Shown: positions 16,698-25,357, counted from the first letter of the stretch. The stretch: 64,000 nucleotides of DNA from Micromonospora trifolii (GCF_022229005.1 NZ_JAKKFD010000011.1:160598-224597); one strand, 5' to 3'. Numbers and translations: made by a program. Notes: generated by a model from the letters alone, not told the origin.

Positions 16698-18401
16698 ATG
16701 AGCCGCTTCGTGCAGCCGGTACCACTCCCCGTCGACCCGTACGCCGGCGATGGCCTGCTGCGGTCCTGGCTGGAGCGTCACCTCGGCCCGGGCGGGCACG
16801 CCGCCGCGAAGGGCCGTCTCGCGGACCTGGCCGCCGACGTCACCGGCCCGCTGCGCGCCGCGCACGCCGACGCGGAGGCGCACCCGCCGACGCTGGTCCG
16901 CTACGACCCGTGGGGTGCCCGGATCGACCGCATCGACACCTCCGCCGGCTGGCAGGCGCAACGCGCGGCAGCCGCCCGACACGCCGTGGTCGCGCTGCCC
17001 TACCTGCCGGACGCCCGGGGCACCTGGGGCGCCGCCGCGCGGGTCGTGCAACACGCCCTGCTGCACCTGTACGGGCCGGAGTCGGCGACGTTCTCCTGCC
17101 CGGTGGCGATGGCCGACGGGGCGGCGGCGCTGCTCAGCATGCCCGACGTCGACGCCACTGTCCGCGACGCGTGGCTGCCCCGGCTGGTCTCCACGGACCC
17201 GGCCACGGCGATCACCAGCGGGCAGTGGATGACCGAGTCGCAGGGCGGCTCCGATCTGGGCCGCTCCAGCACCCTCGGCCGACCCGCGGCGGACGGTTCG
17301 TGGCGGCTGACCGGGGAGAAGTGGTTCTGCTCCGCCGCCGACGCGGCGATGGCGGTGGCGCTGGCCCGACCGGAGGGCGCCGGGCGGGGCAGCCGGGTGC
17401 TCGCCCCGTTCCTCGTTCCCCGGTACGCGGTCGACTCACCGTTGGCCGACGGCGCGGCGCCGGGCGCACCCGCACCGGGTGTCACGGTGCACCGGCTCAA
17501 GGACAAGCTCGGCACCCGGGCGCTGCCCACCGCCGAGATCGGCCTGCGCGACGCGTACGCCCTCCCGCTGGGTGACCCGGCGGTGCCCGGTCTGGTCCGG
17601 GCGATGACCCTGGTGGTGGTGACCCGGGTGCACAACGCCGCGGCGGCGGCCGGCGGGATGCGACGGGGTCTCGCCTACGCCCGCGCGTACGCCGAGGTGC
17701 GGCACGTCGCCGGTGGCCCGCTGGTGTCCTCGCCCCTGCACCGGGCCACCCTGGGCACCCTCGCTGTCGACGCGGCGGGCGCATTCGCCCTCGCCGGGCA
17801 CGCTTTCGCCCTGCTCGGGCGGGTCGAGGTCGGCGCCGACCCGGAGGCCGCGGCGGAGTTGCGCATCGTGGCGCCGTTGGCGAAGTTGGCCACCGGACGG
17901 CTCGCCGTCAGCTCCGCCAGCGAGTACGTGGAGAGCCTCGGCGGGGCCGGCTACGTGGAGGACACCGGCGTGCCCCGGCTGCTGCGCGACGCCCAGGTGC
18001 TGCCCATCTGGGAGGGCACCACCAATGTGCTGGCCCTGGACGTGCTGCGCGCGTTGACCCGGGAGGACGCCGGGGCGCCCCTGCTGAGCCGGCTGGCCGC
18101 CGCCGTCGACCTGGCGCGGCCGCTGTCGCCGGTGCTGGCCGACACCCTGGCCGCCGTCGCCGCGCAGGTGGCGGAGACCATCACCGCGGTGACCATCGAC
18201 CCGGAGGCGTCGGCGGTGCTCGCTGGCGCCCGCGGTCTGGCGTTGCGCCTGGCGTACGCGCTGACCACCGCGTTGCTCGTCGAGCACGCCGCGTGGGGCG
18301 ACGAGCAGGCGGAGTTGGCCGCCCGGCTGTGGGCGCGCCGCTGGCTGCGGCACGAGGAGATCGCCGAGGACGCCCACCACCACCTCGACCTGCTCTGCTG
18401 A
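16698..18401 (+). CDS. acyl-CoA dehydrogenase family protein, AidB-like
   Basis: A 567-residue flavoprotein. The block QWMTESQGGSDLG and the C-terminal IWEGTTNVLALDVLRAL match the acyl-CoA dehydrogenase superfamily, and the long length with an extended C-terminal helical region matches AidB rather than the 380-residue metabolic enzymes. AidB binds FAD and DNA and takes part in the alkylation response in E. coli; a fatty-acid role is possible here. ATG 16698 is preceded by CAGGAG. A PQQ-repeat membrane protein follows. Confidence 0.82.
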   Translation: MSRFVQPVPLPVDPYAGDGLLRSWLERHLGPGGHAAAKGRLADLAADVTGPLRAAHADAEAHPPTLVRYDPWGARIDRIDTSAGWQAQRAAAARHAVVALPYLPDARGTWGAAARVVQHALLHLYGPESATFSCPVAMADGAAALLSMPDVDATVRDAWLPRLVSTDPATAITSGQWMTESQGGSDLGRSSTLGRPAADGSWRLTGEKWFCSAADAAMAVALARPEGAGRGSRVLAPFLVPRYAVDSPLADGAAPGAPAPGVTVHRLKDKLGTRALPTAEIGLRDAYALPLGDPAVPGLVRAMTLVVVTRVHNAAAAAGGMRRGLAYARAYAEVRHVAGGPLVSSPLHRATLGTLAVDAAGAFALAGHAFALLGRVEVGADPEAAAELRIVAPLAKLATGRLAVSSASEYVESLGGAGYVEDTGVPRLLRDAQVLPIWEGTTNVLALDVLRALTREDAGAPLLSRLAAAVDLARPLSPVLADTLAAVAAQVAETITAVTIDPEASAVLAGARGLALRLAYALTTALLVEHAAWGDEQAELAARLWARRWLRHEEIAEDAHHHLDLLC

Positions 18402-18432
18402 CCGGCCGGCGCGAACGGACGGGTGGGCGCGC

Positions 18433-19605
18433 GTGTCGGTGCTGATCGAGCTGGGTGACGACCGGGGCGCGCCCCTGGAGGAGCGCAGGCCACCACCGCA
18501 GGTGTCCCGCCGGTGGCGGGTGGCGGCGCTGGTGGCGGCCTGTGTCCTGCTCGGCGGCGCCGCGCCGGCCGCGGGCCTGACGCCTCAGGTGGGGCCGGCG
18601 GTGCCCGCCCGGGCGACAGTGCTCGGCGCGGGGCCGCTGCTGCTGGTCGTCGACCCCGACCGGAACCCGCCGACGTTGAGCGCCTACGACTCGGCTGCGC
18701 CGAACGGCCCGCCGCGGTGGCGGGTGACAGTGCCGCCCGCCGCCGGATGGTCCGCCGAGGTCGCTGGTGACCTGTTGCTGCTGGTCGAGCGCGACCAGGC
18801 GCTCGGGGCGCGGGTGACCACGGCGCGGTCGTTGCGTACCGGCCAGCCGGTGTGGCGGCGACCCGAGCGGGTGTACGCGGCCGGGAACGAGGCGGTCGCC
18901 GTGAGCGAGGTGCGCAGCGCCGCCGAACCGGGACGGCGGGTCGAGGGCACTGTGCACGGCGTCGACCCGACCACCGGCGCAAACCGTTGGTCGGTCCCGC
19001 TGCCCTCCACGGCGGTGCTGCGGGCGCTGCCCGGCCTGCCCGGGCGGGTGCTGCTGGTGCAGGACGACGGGCTGGTCCGGCTGCTCGACGCCCGCGACGG
19101 CACCGAACGCGGGCGGGGACAGCTTCCGCCGGCCGACTACGGCCCGGACAATCCCCAGGTCGTCGACGCGCATCTGGTGCTGCGCCACCCGAACGGCGGC
19201 GCGGTGGCGTTGACCGGCTACGACCTACCCGGCCTGGCACAGCGCTGGCGGGCGCCGGCGCAGCCGGGTGAGTTGACGCTGCGGCCCTGCCAGGGCCTGA
19301 TCTGCGGTCAGGACGAGCAGGGACGCTGGGCCATCGACGCGGGCACCGGGGCGCGGGTGTGGACGTGGCCGGCCGGGGCACGCTGGCGCACAGTGGGGGG
19401 CCCACGGGTCGCCACGGAACCGTTGGTGGTGCTGGGAATGGCGGCGGACGGCAGGCGTTCCCTGGTCGCCACGCTGGGACGCGACGGTCGTCGGGTGTCC
19501 GCGGTGCTCCCGGCGGGTGTGACCGACTGCCGACGGGTCGGCGCCGGGCTGATCTGCCGCGACGGCACGGCCCGTAGAACGTTCTGGCCCCTCGACACCC
19601 CCTGA
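18433..19605 (+). CDS. PQQ-binding-like beta-propeller repeat protein, membrane anchored
   Basis: A 390-residue protein with a cytosolic N-terminus, one TM helix (WRVAALVAACVLLGGAAPAAG) and an extracellular region with repeated beta-propeller signatures (GTVHGVDPTTGANRWSVPL; WAIDAGTGARVWTWP) of the PQQ/BamB type. Such domains commonly mediate protein or ligand contacts rather than catalysis. Two Cys pairs near residues 293-300 and the C-terminus may form disulphides. Same strand as the AidB-like gene with a 31-bp gap. Function unknown. Confidence 0.7.
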   Translation: MSVLIELGDDRGAPLEERRPPPQVSRRWRVAALVAACVLLGGAAPAAGLTPQVGPAVPARATVLGAGPLLLVVDPDRNPPTLSAYDSAAPNGPPRWRVTVPPAAGWSAEVAGDLLLLVERDQALGARVTTARSLRTGQPVWRRPERVYAAGNEAVAVSEVRSAAEPGRRVEGTVHGVDPTTGANRWSVPLPSTAVLRALPGLPGRVLLVQDDGLVRLLDARDGTERGRGQLPPADYGPDNPQVVDAHLVLRHPNGGAVALTGYDLPGLAQRWRAPAQPGELTLRPCQGLICGQDEQGRWAIDAGTGARVWTWPAGARWRTVGGPRVATEPLVVLGMAADGRRSLVATLGRDGRRVSAVLPAGVTDCRRVGAGLICRDGTARRTFWPLDTP

Positions 19606-19613
19606 CCCCCGGG

Positions 19614-20459
19614 TCAGCGCAGGGGGCGTCGGGCAACGGCGGCGCGCATCGTCGCCGGGTCGCCGGCCGGAACGAACTCCAGCCACCAGGTGGCGCCGGC
19701 GGCGGCCAGCTCAGCGAGGTAGGCCCGTTCGGTGCGCTCGTCGGACCGACGCCGCCGGCCGCCGATCGCCACGTCGAACGGCTGACCGTCGGCGCGCGTC
19801 GATGGCAGGGCGGTCGCCAGGTCGTGTACCTCGTCGGGGGTGAAGTCGGACCACCCGTCGGTGTCGGTGAGCTTGTACGGCACGATGCCGTCGGCGCGGG
19901 CGGCCCGACGGCGCACCGCTCCGGCCTGGGTGCTCCCGCCGACCCAGACCGGCACCCGCGGGGACTGCACCGGCGCGGGCCGCAGCGACACCCCGTCGGC
20001 GCGGTAGTGGGTGCCCCGGTGGCTGACCCGTCCACCGCTGAGCAGCCCGGTCAGCAGGTCGAGACCCTCGTCGAGCATCGCGGCCCGCACGGACACCTCG
20101 GTCTGCTCGCCGAAGGCGACCAGACCCCGGTCGCCCGGGTCGCCGACACCGACCGCCACGGTGGCCCGGCCCGCGCTGAGGTGGTCGAGGGTGAGGACCT
20201 CCCGCGCCAACTTCGCCGGGCGACGCCGGGGCAGCGCGGTGACAGTGGTGCCGAGTCGCACTCGCTCGGTGCGCCCGGCGATCGCGGCGAGGACCAGCCA
20301 CGGGTCGTAGGTGAACGGCTCGTCGCCGGAATAGTGGATCAGATAGTCCTCCAGGAACACGCCGTCCCAGTCGGCGCGCTCGGCCAGTTCACCCAGCTCG
20401 ACCAGGGTGGACACCGCGACCGAGGCCCCGCCGCAGGAAATCTCCAGACCGTGTCTCAT
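19614..20459 (-). CDS. LLM class flavin-dependent oxidoreductase
   Basis: A 281-residue luciferase-like monooxygenase-fold protein: residues 30-80 give the barrel core (AERADWDGVFLEDYL), followed by RVRLGTTVTALPRRRP and LDHLSAGRATVAVGVGDPG, typical phosphate and F420/FMN-binding blocks. In actinobacteria many are F420-dependent. I chose ATG 20459 (MRHGLEISCGG). It converges on the PQQ-repeat gene and is divergent from the glyoxalase gene; no pathway partner is obvious. Confidence 0.82.
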   Translation of the reverse strand: MRHGLEISCGGASVAVSTLVELGELAERADWDGVFLEDYLIHYSGDEPFTYDPWLVLAAIAGRTERVRLGTTVTALPRRRPAKLAREVLTLDHLSAGRATVAVGVGDPGDRGLVAFGEQTEVSVRAAMLDEGLDLLTGLLSGGRVSHRGTHYRADGVSLRPAPVQSPRVPVWVGGSTQAGAVRRRAARADGIVPYKLTDTDGWSDFTPDEVHDLATALPSTRADGQPFDVAIGGRRRRSDERTERAYLAELAAAGATWWLEFVPAGDPATMRAAVARRPLR

Positions 20460-20547
20460 CCGTCGACCGTAGGGCGGGGGCCCGACACTCGGACGCGGCG
20501 AGCGTCGGGTGGCCGGAGTTGTCGGGCCTCGGCGGCATACTGCCGAC

Positions 20548-20919
20548 GTGACAGCTTCTGCCGACCTCGCGATGGTCAACCTCGACAGTTCCGATCCCGC
20601 CGGCCACGCCGCGTTCTACCACGAGGCGCTGGGCTGGGAGGTCACCCACAGCCAACCGGAGTACGCGATGATCAGCTCCGGTGGCGTCTCCATCGGCTTC
20701 GGGCTGGTCGAGGGCTACCGACCGCCCTCCTGGCCGGACCAGACCGGCGACAAGCGCTACCACCTGGATCTCTACGTCGACGACCTGGCGGCGGCGGAGG
20801 AGAAGTTCGTCGCCGCGGGCGCGTCGAAGCCGGCCTTCCAACCCGGTGGTGAGCGGTGGGTGGTGCTTCTCGACCCGATCGGGCAGCCGTTCTGCATCTG
20901 CCCCCGCCCACAGAGCTGA
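20548..20919 (+). CDS. VOC family (glyoxalase/bleomycin resistance-like) protein
   Basis: A 123-residue single VOC domain with paired beta-alpha-beta-beta-beta units (AMVNLDSSDPAGHAAFYHEA and YHLDLYVDDLAAAEEKFVAA). Such proteins act as metal-dependent lyases, isomerases or drug-binding proteins; this one is not assigned. GTG 20548 follows CATACT by six bases, so the mRNA is probably leaderless. RidA follows on the same strand after 32 bases and may be co-transcribed. Confidence 0.8.
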   Translation: MTASADLAMVNLDSSDPAGHAAFYHEALGWEVTHSQPEYAMISSGGVSIGFGLVEGYRPPSWPDQTGDKRYHLDLYVDDLAAAEEKFVAAGASKPAFQPGGERWVVLLDPIGQPFCICPRPQS

Positions 20920-20951
20920 GACGGCCCGGCGCAACGACACAAGGAGTCAGC

Positions 20952-21359
20952 ATGGCCATCACTCTTGTCAATCCGGACGGGTTACCGAAGCCGGACGTCT
21001 ACCGTCAGTTGTCGATCGCAACCGGGTCCAAGATGGTCTTCCTCGCCGGTCAGGTGGCCCGCGACGCCGAAGGGCGCAAGGTCGGCGAGGGAGACTTCGC
21101 CGCCCAGGTCGAGCAGTGCTATCTCAACATCGGCACCGCCCTGGCCGAGATCGGTGGGTCCTTCGGCGACGTGGCGAAACTGACCATCTACGTCGTCGAC
21201 TGGTCGCCCGACAAGATGCCACTGTTGGGCGAAGGCGTCGCTCGGGCGGGTGCGAAGCTGGGCGTTGACCTGGTCAAGCCCATCACACTGCTGGGTGTCA
21301 GTGCTCTGGGCGAGCCTGACCTCCTCGTCGAGGTCGAAGCCACTGCGGTCCTCGACTGA
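20952..21359 (+). CDS. RidA family protein
   Basis: A 135-residue YjgF/YER057c/UK114 protein. The motifs VFLAGQVARDAEG and YLNIGTALAEIGGSFGDVAKLTIYV are typical, and the C-terminal VEVEATAVLD ends the fold. RidA proteins deaminate reactive imine/enamine intermediates, protecting PLP enzymes; subgroups have other roles. RBS AAGGAG precedes ATG 20952. Confidence 0.85.
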   Translation: MAITLVNPDGLPKPDVYRQLSIATGSKMVFLAGQVARDAEGRKVGEGDFAAQVEQCYLNIGTALAEIGGSFGDVAKLTIYVVDWSPDKMPLLGEGVARAGAKLGVDLVKPITLLGVSALGEPDLLVEVEATAVLD

Positions 21360-21388
21360 TCGACAACCCGACGTCGGGCAGGTGGCAC

Positions 21389-22387
21389 TCAGCCGCGGCG
21401 ACGTGACCGGGCCGCCCACACCGCGTAGGCCGGGTCGCGGTCGAGGTTGTGCCGGTCCCGGTCGTAGCGGCGGGTGGTGCGCGGGTCGGCGTGCCCCATG
21501 GCGTCCTGCACGTCCTCCAACGGCACGCCCTCGGAGCGGGCCGTGGTGGCGAAGGCGTGCCGCAGCGAGTGTGGGGACAGCTTCGCCCAGGCCGGGATGC
21601 CGGCGGCGCGGGCGAGTCGACGGACCATCCGGAACACCGAGTGCCGGTCCAGGCGGGCGCCGCTGGCGGTGACCAGCAGTGGGCCGGTGAGCTGCGGCAC
21701 CGGCACGCCGGTGGCGGCGGCCCGCTGGGCCAGGTAGGCGTCCAGGGCGTGCCCGGTGCCGGGGGTGAGGGCGCGGCGACGTTGTTTGCCGCCCTTGCCG
21801 ATGAAGCGCACGCTGCGGTGACCGCGTTCGGTGCCGAGGTCGGTCAGGTCCAGCGAGATCAGCTCCCCGACCCGCAGACCCAGGTCGGCGAGGAGCGCGA
21901 GCGCCGCGCGGTTGCGGACGGCGGTCGCGCCGGTGTCCGCGTCGGCGGCGCTGAGCAGGGCGTCCACTTCCTCGGGGGTGAGCCCGACGGTGGCGGAGTG
22001 GTCCCGGTCGACGCGGGGGCGGTCGGCGCCGGAGACCGGGTTGGCCGGCACTGCGCCCAGTTTGACCAGGAAGTCGTACCAACTGGACAGCGCCGAGAGT
22101 CGGCGTGCGACGGTCGCCGGGGTCAGTGGTCGGCCGCTGCGTGCGCCGACGCTGCTCTCCAGCGCGCGGGCGTATTCGTTGACGTGCAGGAACGTGGCCC
22201 GCAGCGGGTCCAGGTCGTGGCCGGCGCACCAGGTGAGCCAGCCGGTGACGTCGCGTCGGTAGGCGTCGCGGGTGTGCTCGGACAACCGCCGGTTGCGCAG
22301 CCACGCCTCGGTGACCTCGACCGGCCCGCTCGGCAGCGCCGGTGGCGCGGACGGGCGGGCGAGCACCGGAGCGTCGGAGAACACCAT
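21389..22387 (-). CDS. tyrosine recombinase, XerD-like
   Basis: A 332-residue tyrosine recombinase with a SAM-like N-terminal DNA-binding domain (residues about 24-115) and a complete catalytic domain: Arg172, Lys198, His273, Arg276, His299 and Tyr308. The catalytic core sequence HSLRHAFATT and GHADPRTTRRY are canonical. No phage genes, att repeat or tRNA are adjacent, so a chromosomal role or an ancient element is more likely than a live prophage. XerC/XerD themselves normally lie elsewhere, so the target site is unknown. Confidence 0.85.
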   Translation of the reverse strand: MVFSDAPVLARPSAPPALPSGPVEVTEAWLRNRRLSEHTRDAYRRDVTGWLTWCAGHDLDPLRATFLHVNEYARALESSVGARSGRPLTPATVARRLSALSSWYDFLVKLGAVPANPVSGADRPRVDRDHSATVGLTPEEVDALLSAADADTGATAVRNRAALALLADLGLRVGELISLDLTDLGTERGHRSVRFIGKGGKQRRRALTPGTGHALDAYLAQRAAATGVPVPQLTGPLLVTASGARLDRHSVFRMVRRLARAAGIPAWAKLSPHSLRHAFATTARSEGVPLEDVQDAMGHADPRTTRRYDRDRHNLDRDPAYAVWAARSRRRG

Positions 22388-22407
22388 GTGAAAAAGGCTC
22401 TCAGTCT

Positions 22408-22445
22408 CGGGTGGGATCGGCGTGCAGGCGCGCCGATCCCACCCG
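22408..22445 (-). terminator. terminator of the Hsp20 gene
   Basis: A perfect 15-bp stem (CGGGTGGGATCGGCG with CGCCGATCCCACCCG) and 8-base loop lies 13 bp after the Hsp20 stop. On the minus strand it is followed within a dozen bases by CCTTTTT, making it a credible intrinsic terminator. The recombinase start follows at 22387. Confidence 0.8.
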
Positions 22446-22458
22446 TCACCGTGTCGGA

Positions 22459-22890
22459 TCAGGCGTTGATCTCTCGGCGGGCGGGCCCGTTGGCCTGGAT
22501 GGTCACCCGCCGGGGCTTGGCGCGCTCGGCGACCGGGATGCGCAGCGTCAGCACCCCGTTCTCGTACCCAGCCTCCAGTTTGTCGGTGTCGAGCGTGTCG
22601 CCGAGGAACAGTTGCCGGGTGAAGGTGCCCATCGGGCGTTCGGCGGCGACCAGTTCGACGCCGTCGCCGGCGGGTCGGCGACGCTCGGCGCGGACGGTGA
22701 GCACGTTGCGCTCGACGGTGCAGTCGATGGTGTCCGGATCGACGCCGGGCAGGTCGAACGCCGCGTAGAAGTGGTCGCCGTCGCGGTAGGCGTCCAGGTG
22801 CATCGTCGCGGGACGTGCCGCCGTACCGAAGAACTGCTCGGCGAGCCGGTCGATCTCGCGGAACGGGTCGGTACGCATCAACATGGTCAT
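22459..22890 (-). CDS. Hsp20/alpha-crystallin family small heat shock protein
   Basis: A 143-residue small chaperone. The alpha-crystallin domain spans about residues 35-130 with FDLPGVDPDTIDCTVERNVL, a conserved GTFTRQLFLGD block and the C-terminal YENGVLTLRIPVAE. It binds unfolding proteins without ATP in the cytosol as an oligomer. ATG 22890 or the third codon ATG are both possible starts behind GGAGG. A HAIR-like inverted repeat upstream suggests HspR control, and a strong terminator follows. Confidence 0.92.
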   Translation of the reverse strand: MTMLMRTDPFREIDRLAEQFFGTAARPATMHLDAYRDGDHFYAAFDLPGVDPDTIDCTVERNVLTVRAERRRPAGDGVELVAAERPMGTFTRQLFLGDTLDTDKLEAGYENGVLTLRIPVAERAKPRRVTIQANGPARREINA

Positions 22891-22922
22891 GCCTCCTCGG
22901 TTCTCCTGGCCGAAGGTGATGA

Positions 22923-22943
22923 GTTGAGCCGGGGTGACTCAAC
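22923..22943. promoter_or_regulatory. HAIR-like element (putative HspR operator)
   Basis: GTTGAGC-N7-ACTCAAC lies 32-53 bp upstream of the Hsp20 start. It matches the HspR-associated inverted repeat CTTGAGT-N7-ACTCAAG in spacing and in most positions of both arms, with the outer C/G pair swapped. Known HspR regulons include dnaK, clpB and hsp20 genes in actinobacteria; control here is inferred. Confidence 0.65.
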
Positions 22944-22986
22944 TTCCTCTTCTTATCTAGCGCGTCCGCGCGCCGACGTCAACTGC

Positions 22987-23481
22987 TCAGGACAGCCGCT
23001 TTTCAAACCAGTGTTCGGCGTAGGGGCCCCGCGAGTACGCCGGGATCTCGGCGTAGCCGTGCCGGGCGTACAGGGCGCGGGCCTCGATCAGGTCGTGCCG
23101 GGTGTCGAGCCGGATCCGATCCGCCCCGGCTGCGCGGGCGCGCTCCTCGACGGCGGCCAGCAGCGCGGCGCCTCCACCGGCGCCGCGATGCTCGGGGCGG
23201 AGGAACACCCGGGTCAGCTCGGCCCAGCCCGGTTGCCAGCGCAGCCCGGCGCAGCCGGCCAGGTTGGTGCCGTGGTGCGCGAGCAGAAGCAGCCCGCTCG
23301 GCGCGGCCAGGTCGTCGCTGGGCAGCTCGGCCAGGGCCGCGTCGACCTCGCCGGGCAGGGCCGGGCGACGGTGATAGCGAACCACCATCTCGGTCATGTA
23401 CTCGCGCAGCAGAAGCACCGCGTCGGGGTGGTCGGGCCGACTGGTGCTGGTCGTCCAGGTGGGCCGGGCGGTAATGGTCAC
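22987..23481 (-). CDS. GNAT family N-acetyltransferase
   Basis: A 164-residue acetyl-CoA-dependent acyltransferase. Motif A is LTRVFLRPEHRGAGGGAALL (about residues 89-108) and motif B ends with LYARHGYAEIPAY. The substrate is unknown. It lies between the Hsp20 promoter and an ABC-F remnant; no operon partner. Confidence 0.82.
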   Translation of the reverse strand: MTITARPTWTTSTSRPDHPDAVLLLREYMTEMVVRYHRRPALPGEVDAALAELPSDDLAAPSGLLLLAHHGTNLAGCAGLRWQPGWAELTRVFLRPEHRGAGGGAALLAAVEERARAAGADRIRLDTRHDLIEARALYARHGYAEIPAYSRGPYAEHWFEKRLS

Positions 23482-23514
23482 CTGTTGATCATCACCGCCC
23501 GGTCAACGCCTTTA

Positions 23515-23799
23515 TCAGGTCGCCCGGATCGTCGTACCCGGTGTCGCGGGCTCGCCGATGCGCAGCAGCGGCCAGTCGGCCAGGTCCCGCAGCAACTGCC
23601 GGTCGTGGGTGGCGACCACGACGGCGGCGCTCGTGTCGCGGATCGCGGCGGTCAGCCCGTCAGCGAGGGTCGACGACAGGTGGTTGGTCGGCTCGTCGAG
23701 GAGGATCAGCGTGGGCCGCCGGGCCAGCACCAGCGCCAGGTCGAGGGGGCGCATCAACTCCCGAGGGTTCGCCCACCCCGTGGTCAGCGCGACACGAGG
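23515..23799 (-). pseudogene. C-terminal remnant of an ABC-F ATPase
   Basis: Only the last part of a nucleotide-binding domain remains: reading the minus strand from about 23799 gives LTTGWANPREL, which corresponds to the ABC-F signature region, then LDLALVLARRPTLILLDEPTNHLS with Walker B and the ATHDRQLL H-loop, ending at 23515. Full ABC-F proteins have about 530 residues and two ATPase domains; here roughly 95 residues survive and Walker A is absent. The 5' side is replaced by the DUF6069 gene. Truncated and probably not functional. Confidence 0.75.
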
Positions 23800-23822
23800 T
23801 GGGCGGGGGGAATGGCTTCCGC

Positions 23823-24236
23823 TTATCGGCGGGGGCGGGGCAGCAGGGCGATCAACGCGACCGCCACTGCCACGTGCGTCGCGCCGAGGGCCAGCTTGGC
23901 GCCGCCGGTGGCCTCGACGCTGAGCACGGGGACGAAGGACAGCACCGTCACGACGATGGCCAGCGAGATCCAGACCGGTCGAGCGACCCGGCTGGCGAAC
24001 CGCTCCAGCAGCGCCAGCAACGCCCAGCCGAGCAGGGCGGCCCCCAGGGCGATCATGACGATCGCGCCAGCCCCGATGACAGTGGCGGGCTGGCCCGGGC
24101 TTTCGACCGTGTAGTCGACTCCGGCCAGCGCGCCGATCACCCAGATGGCCAGGGGCGCCACGACGGCGACAGCGACGCCGAGGGCGCGGCGGCGCAGTGG
24201 TGAGGGGGTGGGGGTCGTGACGGTGACAGCACTCAT
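23823..24236 (-). CDS. DUF6069-like four-TM membrane protein
   Basis: A 137-residue protein with four hydrophobic helices and a short basic N-terminus and C-terminus (LLPRPRR). The arrangement, with an extracytoplasmic segment after TM1 and the ATHVAVAVALIALLP end, fits actinobacterial DUF6069 proteins, whose function is unknown. It lies downstream of a MarR gene on the same strand with an operator-like palindrome between them, suggesting it is the regulated target. Confidence 0.7.
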   Translation of the reverse strand: MSAVTVTTPTPSPLRRRALGVAVAVVAPLAIWVIGALAGVDYTVESPGQPATVIGAGAIVMIALGAALLGWALLALLERFASRVARPVWISLAIVVTVLSFVPVLSVEATGGAKLALGATHVAVAVALIALLPRPRR

Positions 24237-24244
24237 GACGGCTC

Positions 24245-24303
24245 CTCGTTCAGGGGAAACGAACGAGTACGACCGTAACAGATAGTCTTGTTCAGAACTA
24301 TCT
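24245..24303. promoter_or_regulatory. operator region before DUF6069 gene
   Basis: AGATAGT-N10-ACTATCT (24280-24303) is an inverted repeat in the AT-rich gap between the MarR gene and the DUF6069 gene; a second repeat CTCGTTC-N9-GAACGAG (24245-24267) lies next to the DUF6069 start. The first is a good candidate MarR binding site overlapping a promoter. Confidence 0.6.
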
Positions 24304-24312
24304 CTCTCGGAA

Positions 24313-24789
24313 CTAACAGCCGGAGCGGGCCCCCGGCGCGTACGGGGAGGTGTTGGCCAAGGGTCCGTTCACCAGCCCCAGAAGAGCCCGCAGGAACACC
24401 TCCCGGTCCTGCTCGGGCAGGGTTGCCAGCAGGTCGTCCTGGATGCGCCGGACCACCTGTTGCGCCTGCCGCAGCACCTGCTCCCCCGCCGGAGTCACAG
24501 CGACCATCCGGGCCCGTCGGTCCGTCGGCACCGGACGGCGCTCGGCCAGGCCGGCCCGCTCCAACTGGTCGAGCGTCACGACCATCGTGGTCTTGTCCAC
24601 ACCGCACCGCTCGCCGATTTCCCGCTGGGTCAGCTCACCGGTGTGGGCCTGTGCCAGCACGTAGTGCGCCCGCGGCGAGATGCCCAGCTCGGCCAGCCCG
24701 GCGGCGTGCTCGGTCTGCAACGCGTGACTCGCCCAGGAGAGCAGGAACAACAGGTCCGGCGGGCCATCGGAGGGCGTGCAGGAGGTCAT
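24313..24789 (-). CDS. MarR family transcriptional regulator
   Basis: A 158-residue winged-helix regulator with HTH segment LTQREIGERCGVDKTTMVVT and the wing signature PTDRRARMVAVTPAG, a textbook MarR pattern. It precedes the DUF6069 membrane protein by 76 bp on the same strand, with a palindrome in the gap. Likely ligand-responsive repressor of that gene and perhaps of itself. Confidence 0.88.
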   Translation of the reverse strand: MTSCTPSDGPPDLLFLLSWASHALQTEHAAGLAELGISPRAHYVLAQAHTGELTQREIGERCGVDKTTMVVTLDQLERAGLAERRPVPTDRRARMVAVTPAGEQVLRQAQQVVRRIQDDLLATLPEQDREVFLRALLGLVNGPLANTSPYAPGARSGC

Positions 24790-24841
24790 GCGCCGAGGCT
24801 AGCAAGATCCTCCGCAACGAGACTGTTCGCGCGGCGGACGA

Positions 24842-25357
24842 TCAGAGCAGTTGGTAGACGCCGTGCTCACGGGTGAGCAACTGCTCGTCGATCAGATACC
24901 GGCGCAGCGTCGCGTGATCCGACCCGCCTGCGGCGCACCACGGCTTGAGCGCGTCGTCGACGGCCCGCTCCGGATAGCGGGTGCCCGGCTCGAACGACTG
25001 CTCGGCGATGTGCGCCAGCAGCACCCGCCGTCGACCCCGCTGTGCGGGAAGACCCACCAGGGCGCCCGCCCGCAGGAAGGTCCGCAGCACCGGGTCGACG
25101 CCGGGTTCGGCGTCGTCGGCCGGGCGGCTGTCGCGGGCGGTGGCCCGCAGCGACGGCTCATCGGCCACGAGCGCGCCGTCCGCGCCGGTGACGAGGCCCG
25201 CGTCGGTGAGCCGGCGGACCCCGGTGAGCACCGCCCGCGCCGGCAGGCCGGTCCGCTCGGCGACCTCGGTCGCGCTGGTCGCGCCCAGCACGATCGCCGC
25301 GAAGATCCGTCGCCGTCCGTCGTCAGCCAGGGCCCCGGCCAGCACATGCGCAGTCAC
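24842..25357 (-). CDS. DUF2087 domain-containing protein with N-terminal HTH
   Basis: A 171-residue protein: residues 1-70 form an ArsR-like winged helix (SATEVAERTGLPARAVLTGV), and 110-171 match the DUF2087 pattern (YPERAVDDALKPW then DHATLRRYLIDEQLLTRE..YQL). Such proteins are thought to be regulators, but targets are unknown. I chose GTG 25357; the longer open frame upstream is antisense to the next gene. Transcribed in the same direction as the following MarR gene's end, with about 55 bp between. Confidence 0.75.
   Translation of the reverse strand: MTAHVLAGALADDGRRRIFAAIVLGATSATEVAERTGLPARAVLTGVRRLTDAGLVTGADGALVADEPSLRATARDSRPADDAEPGVDPVLRTFLRAGALVGLPAQRGRRRVLLAHIAEQSFEPGTRYPERAVDDALKPWCAAGGSDHATLRRYLIDEQLLTREHGVYQLL

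Noticed and set aside
21389..22387. Prophage or integrative element marked by the tyrosine recombinase
   Set aside because: No tRNA, direct-repeat att sites, excisionase or phage genes are visible on either side.
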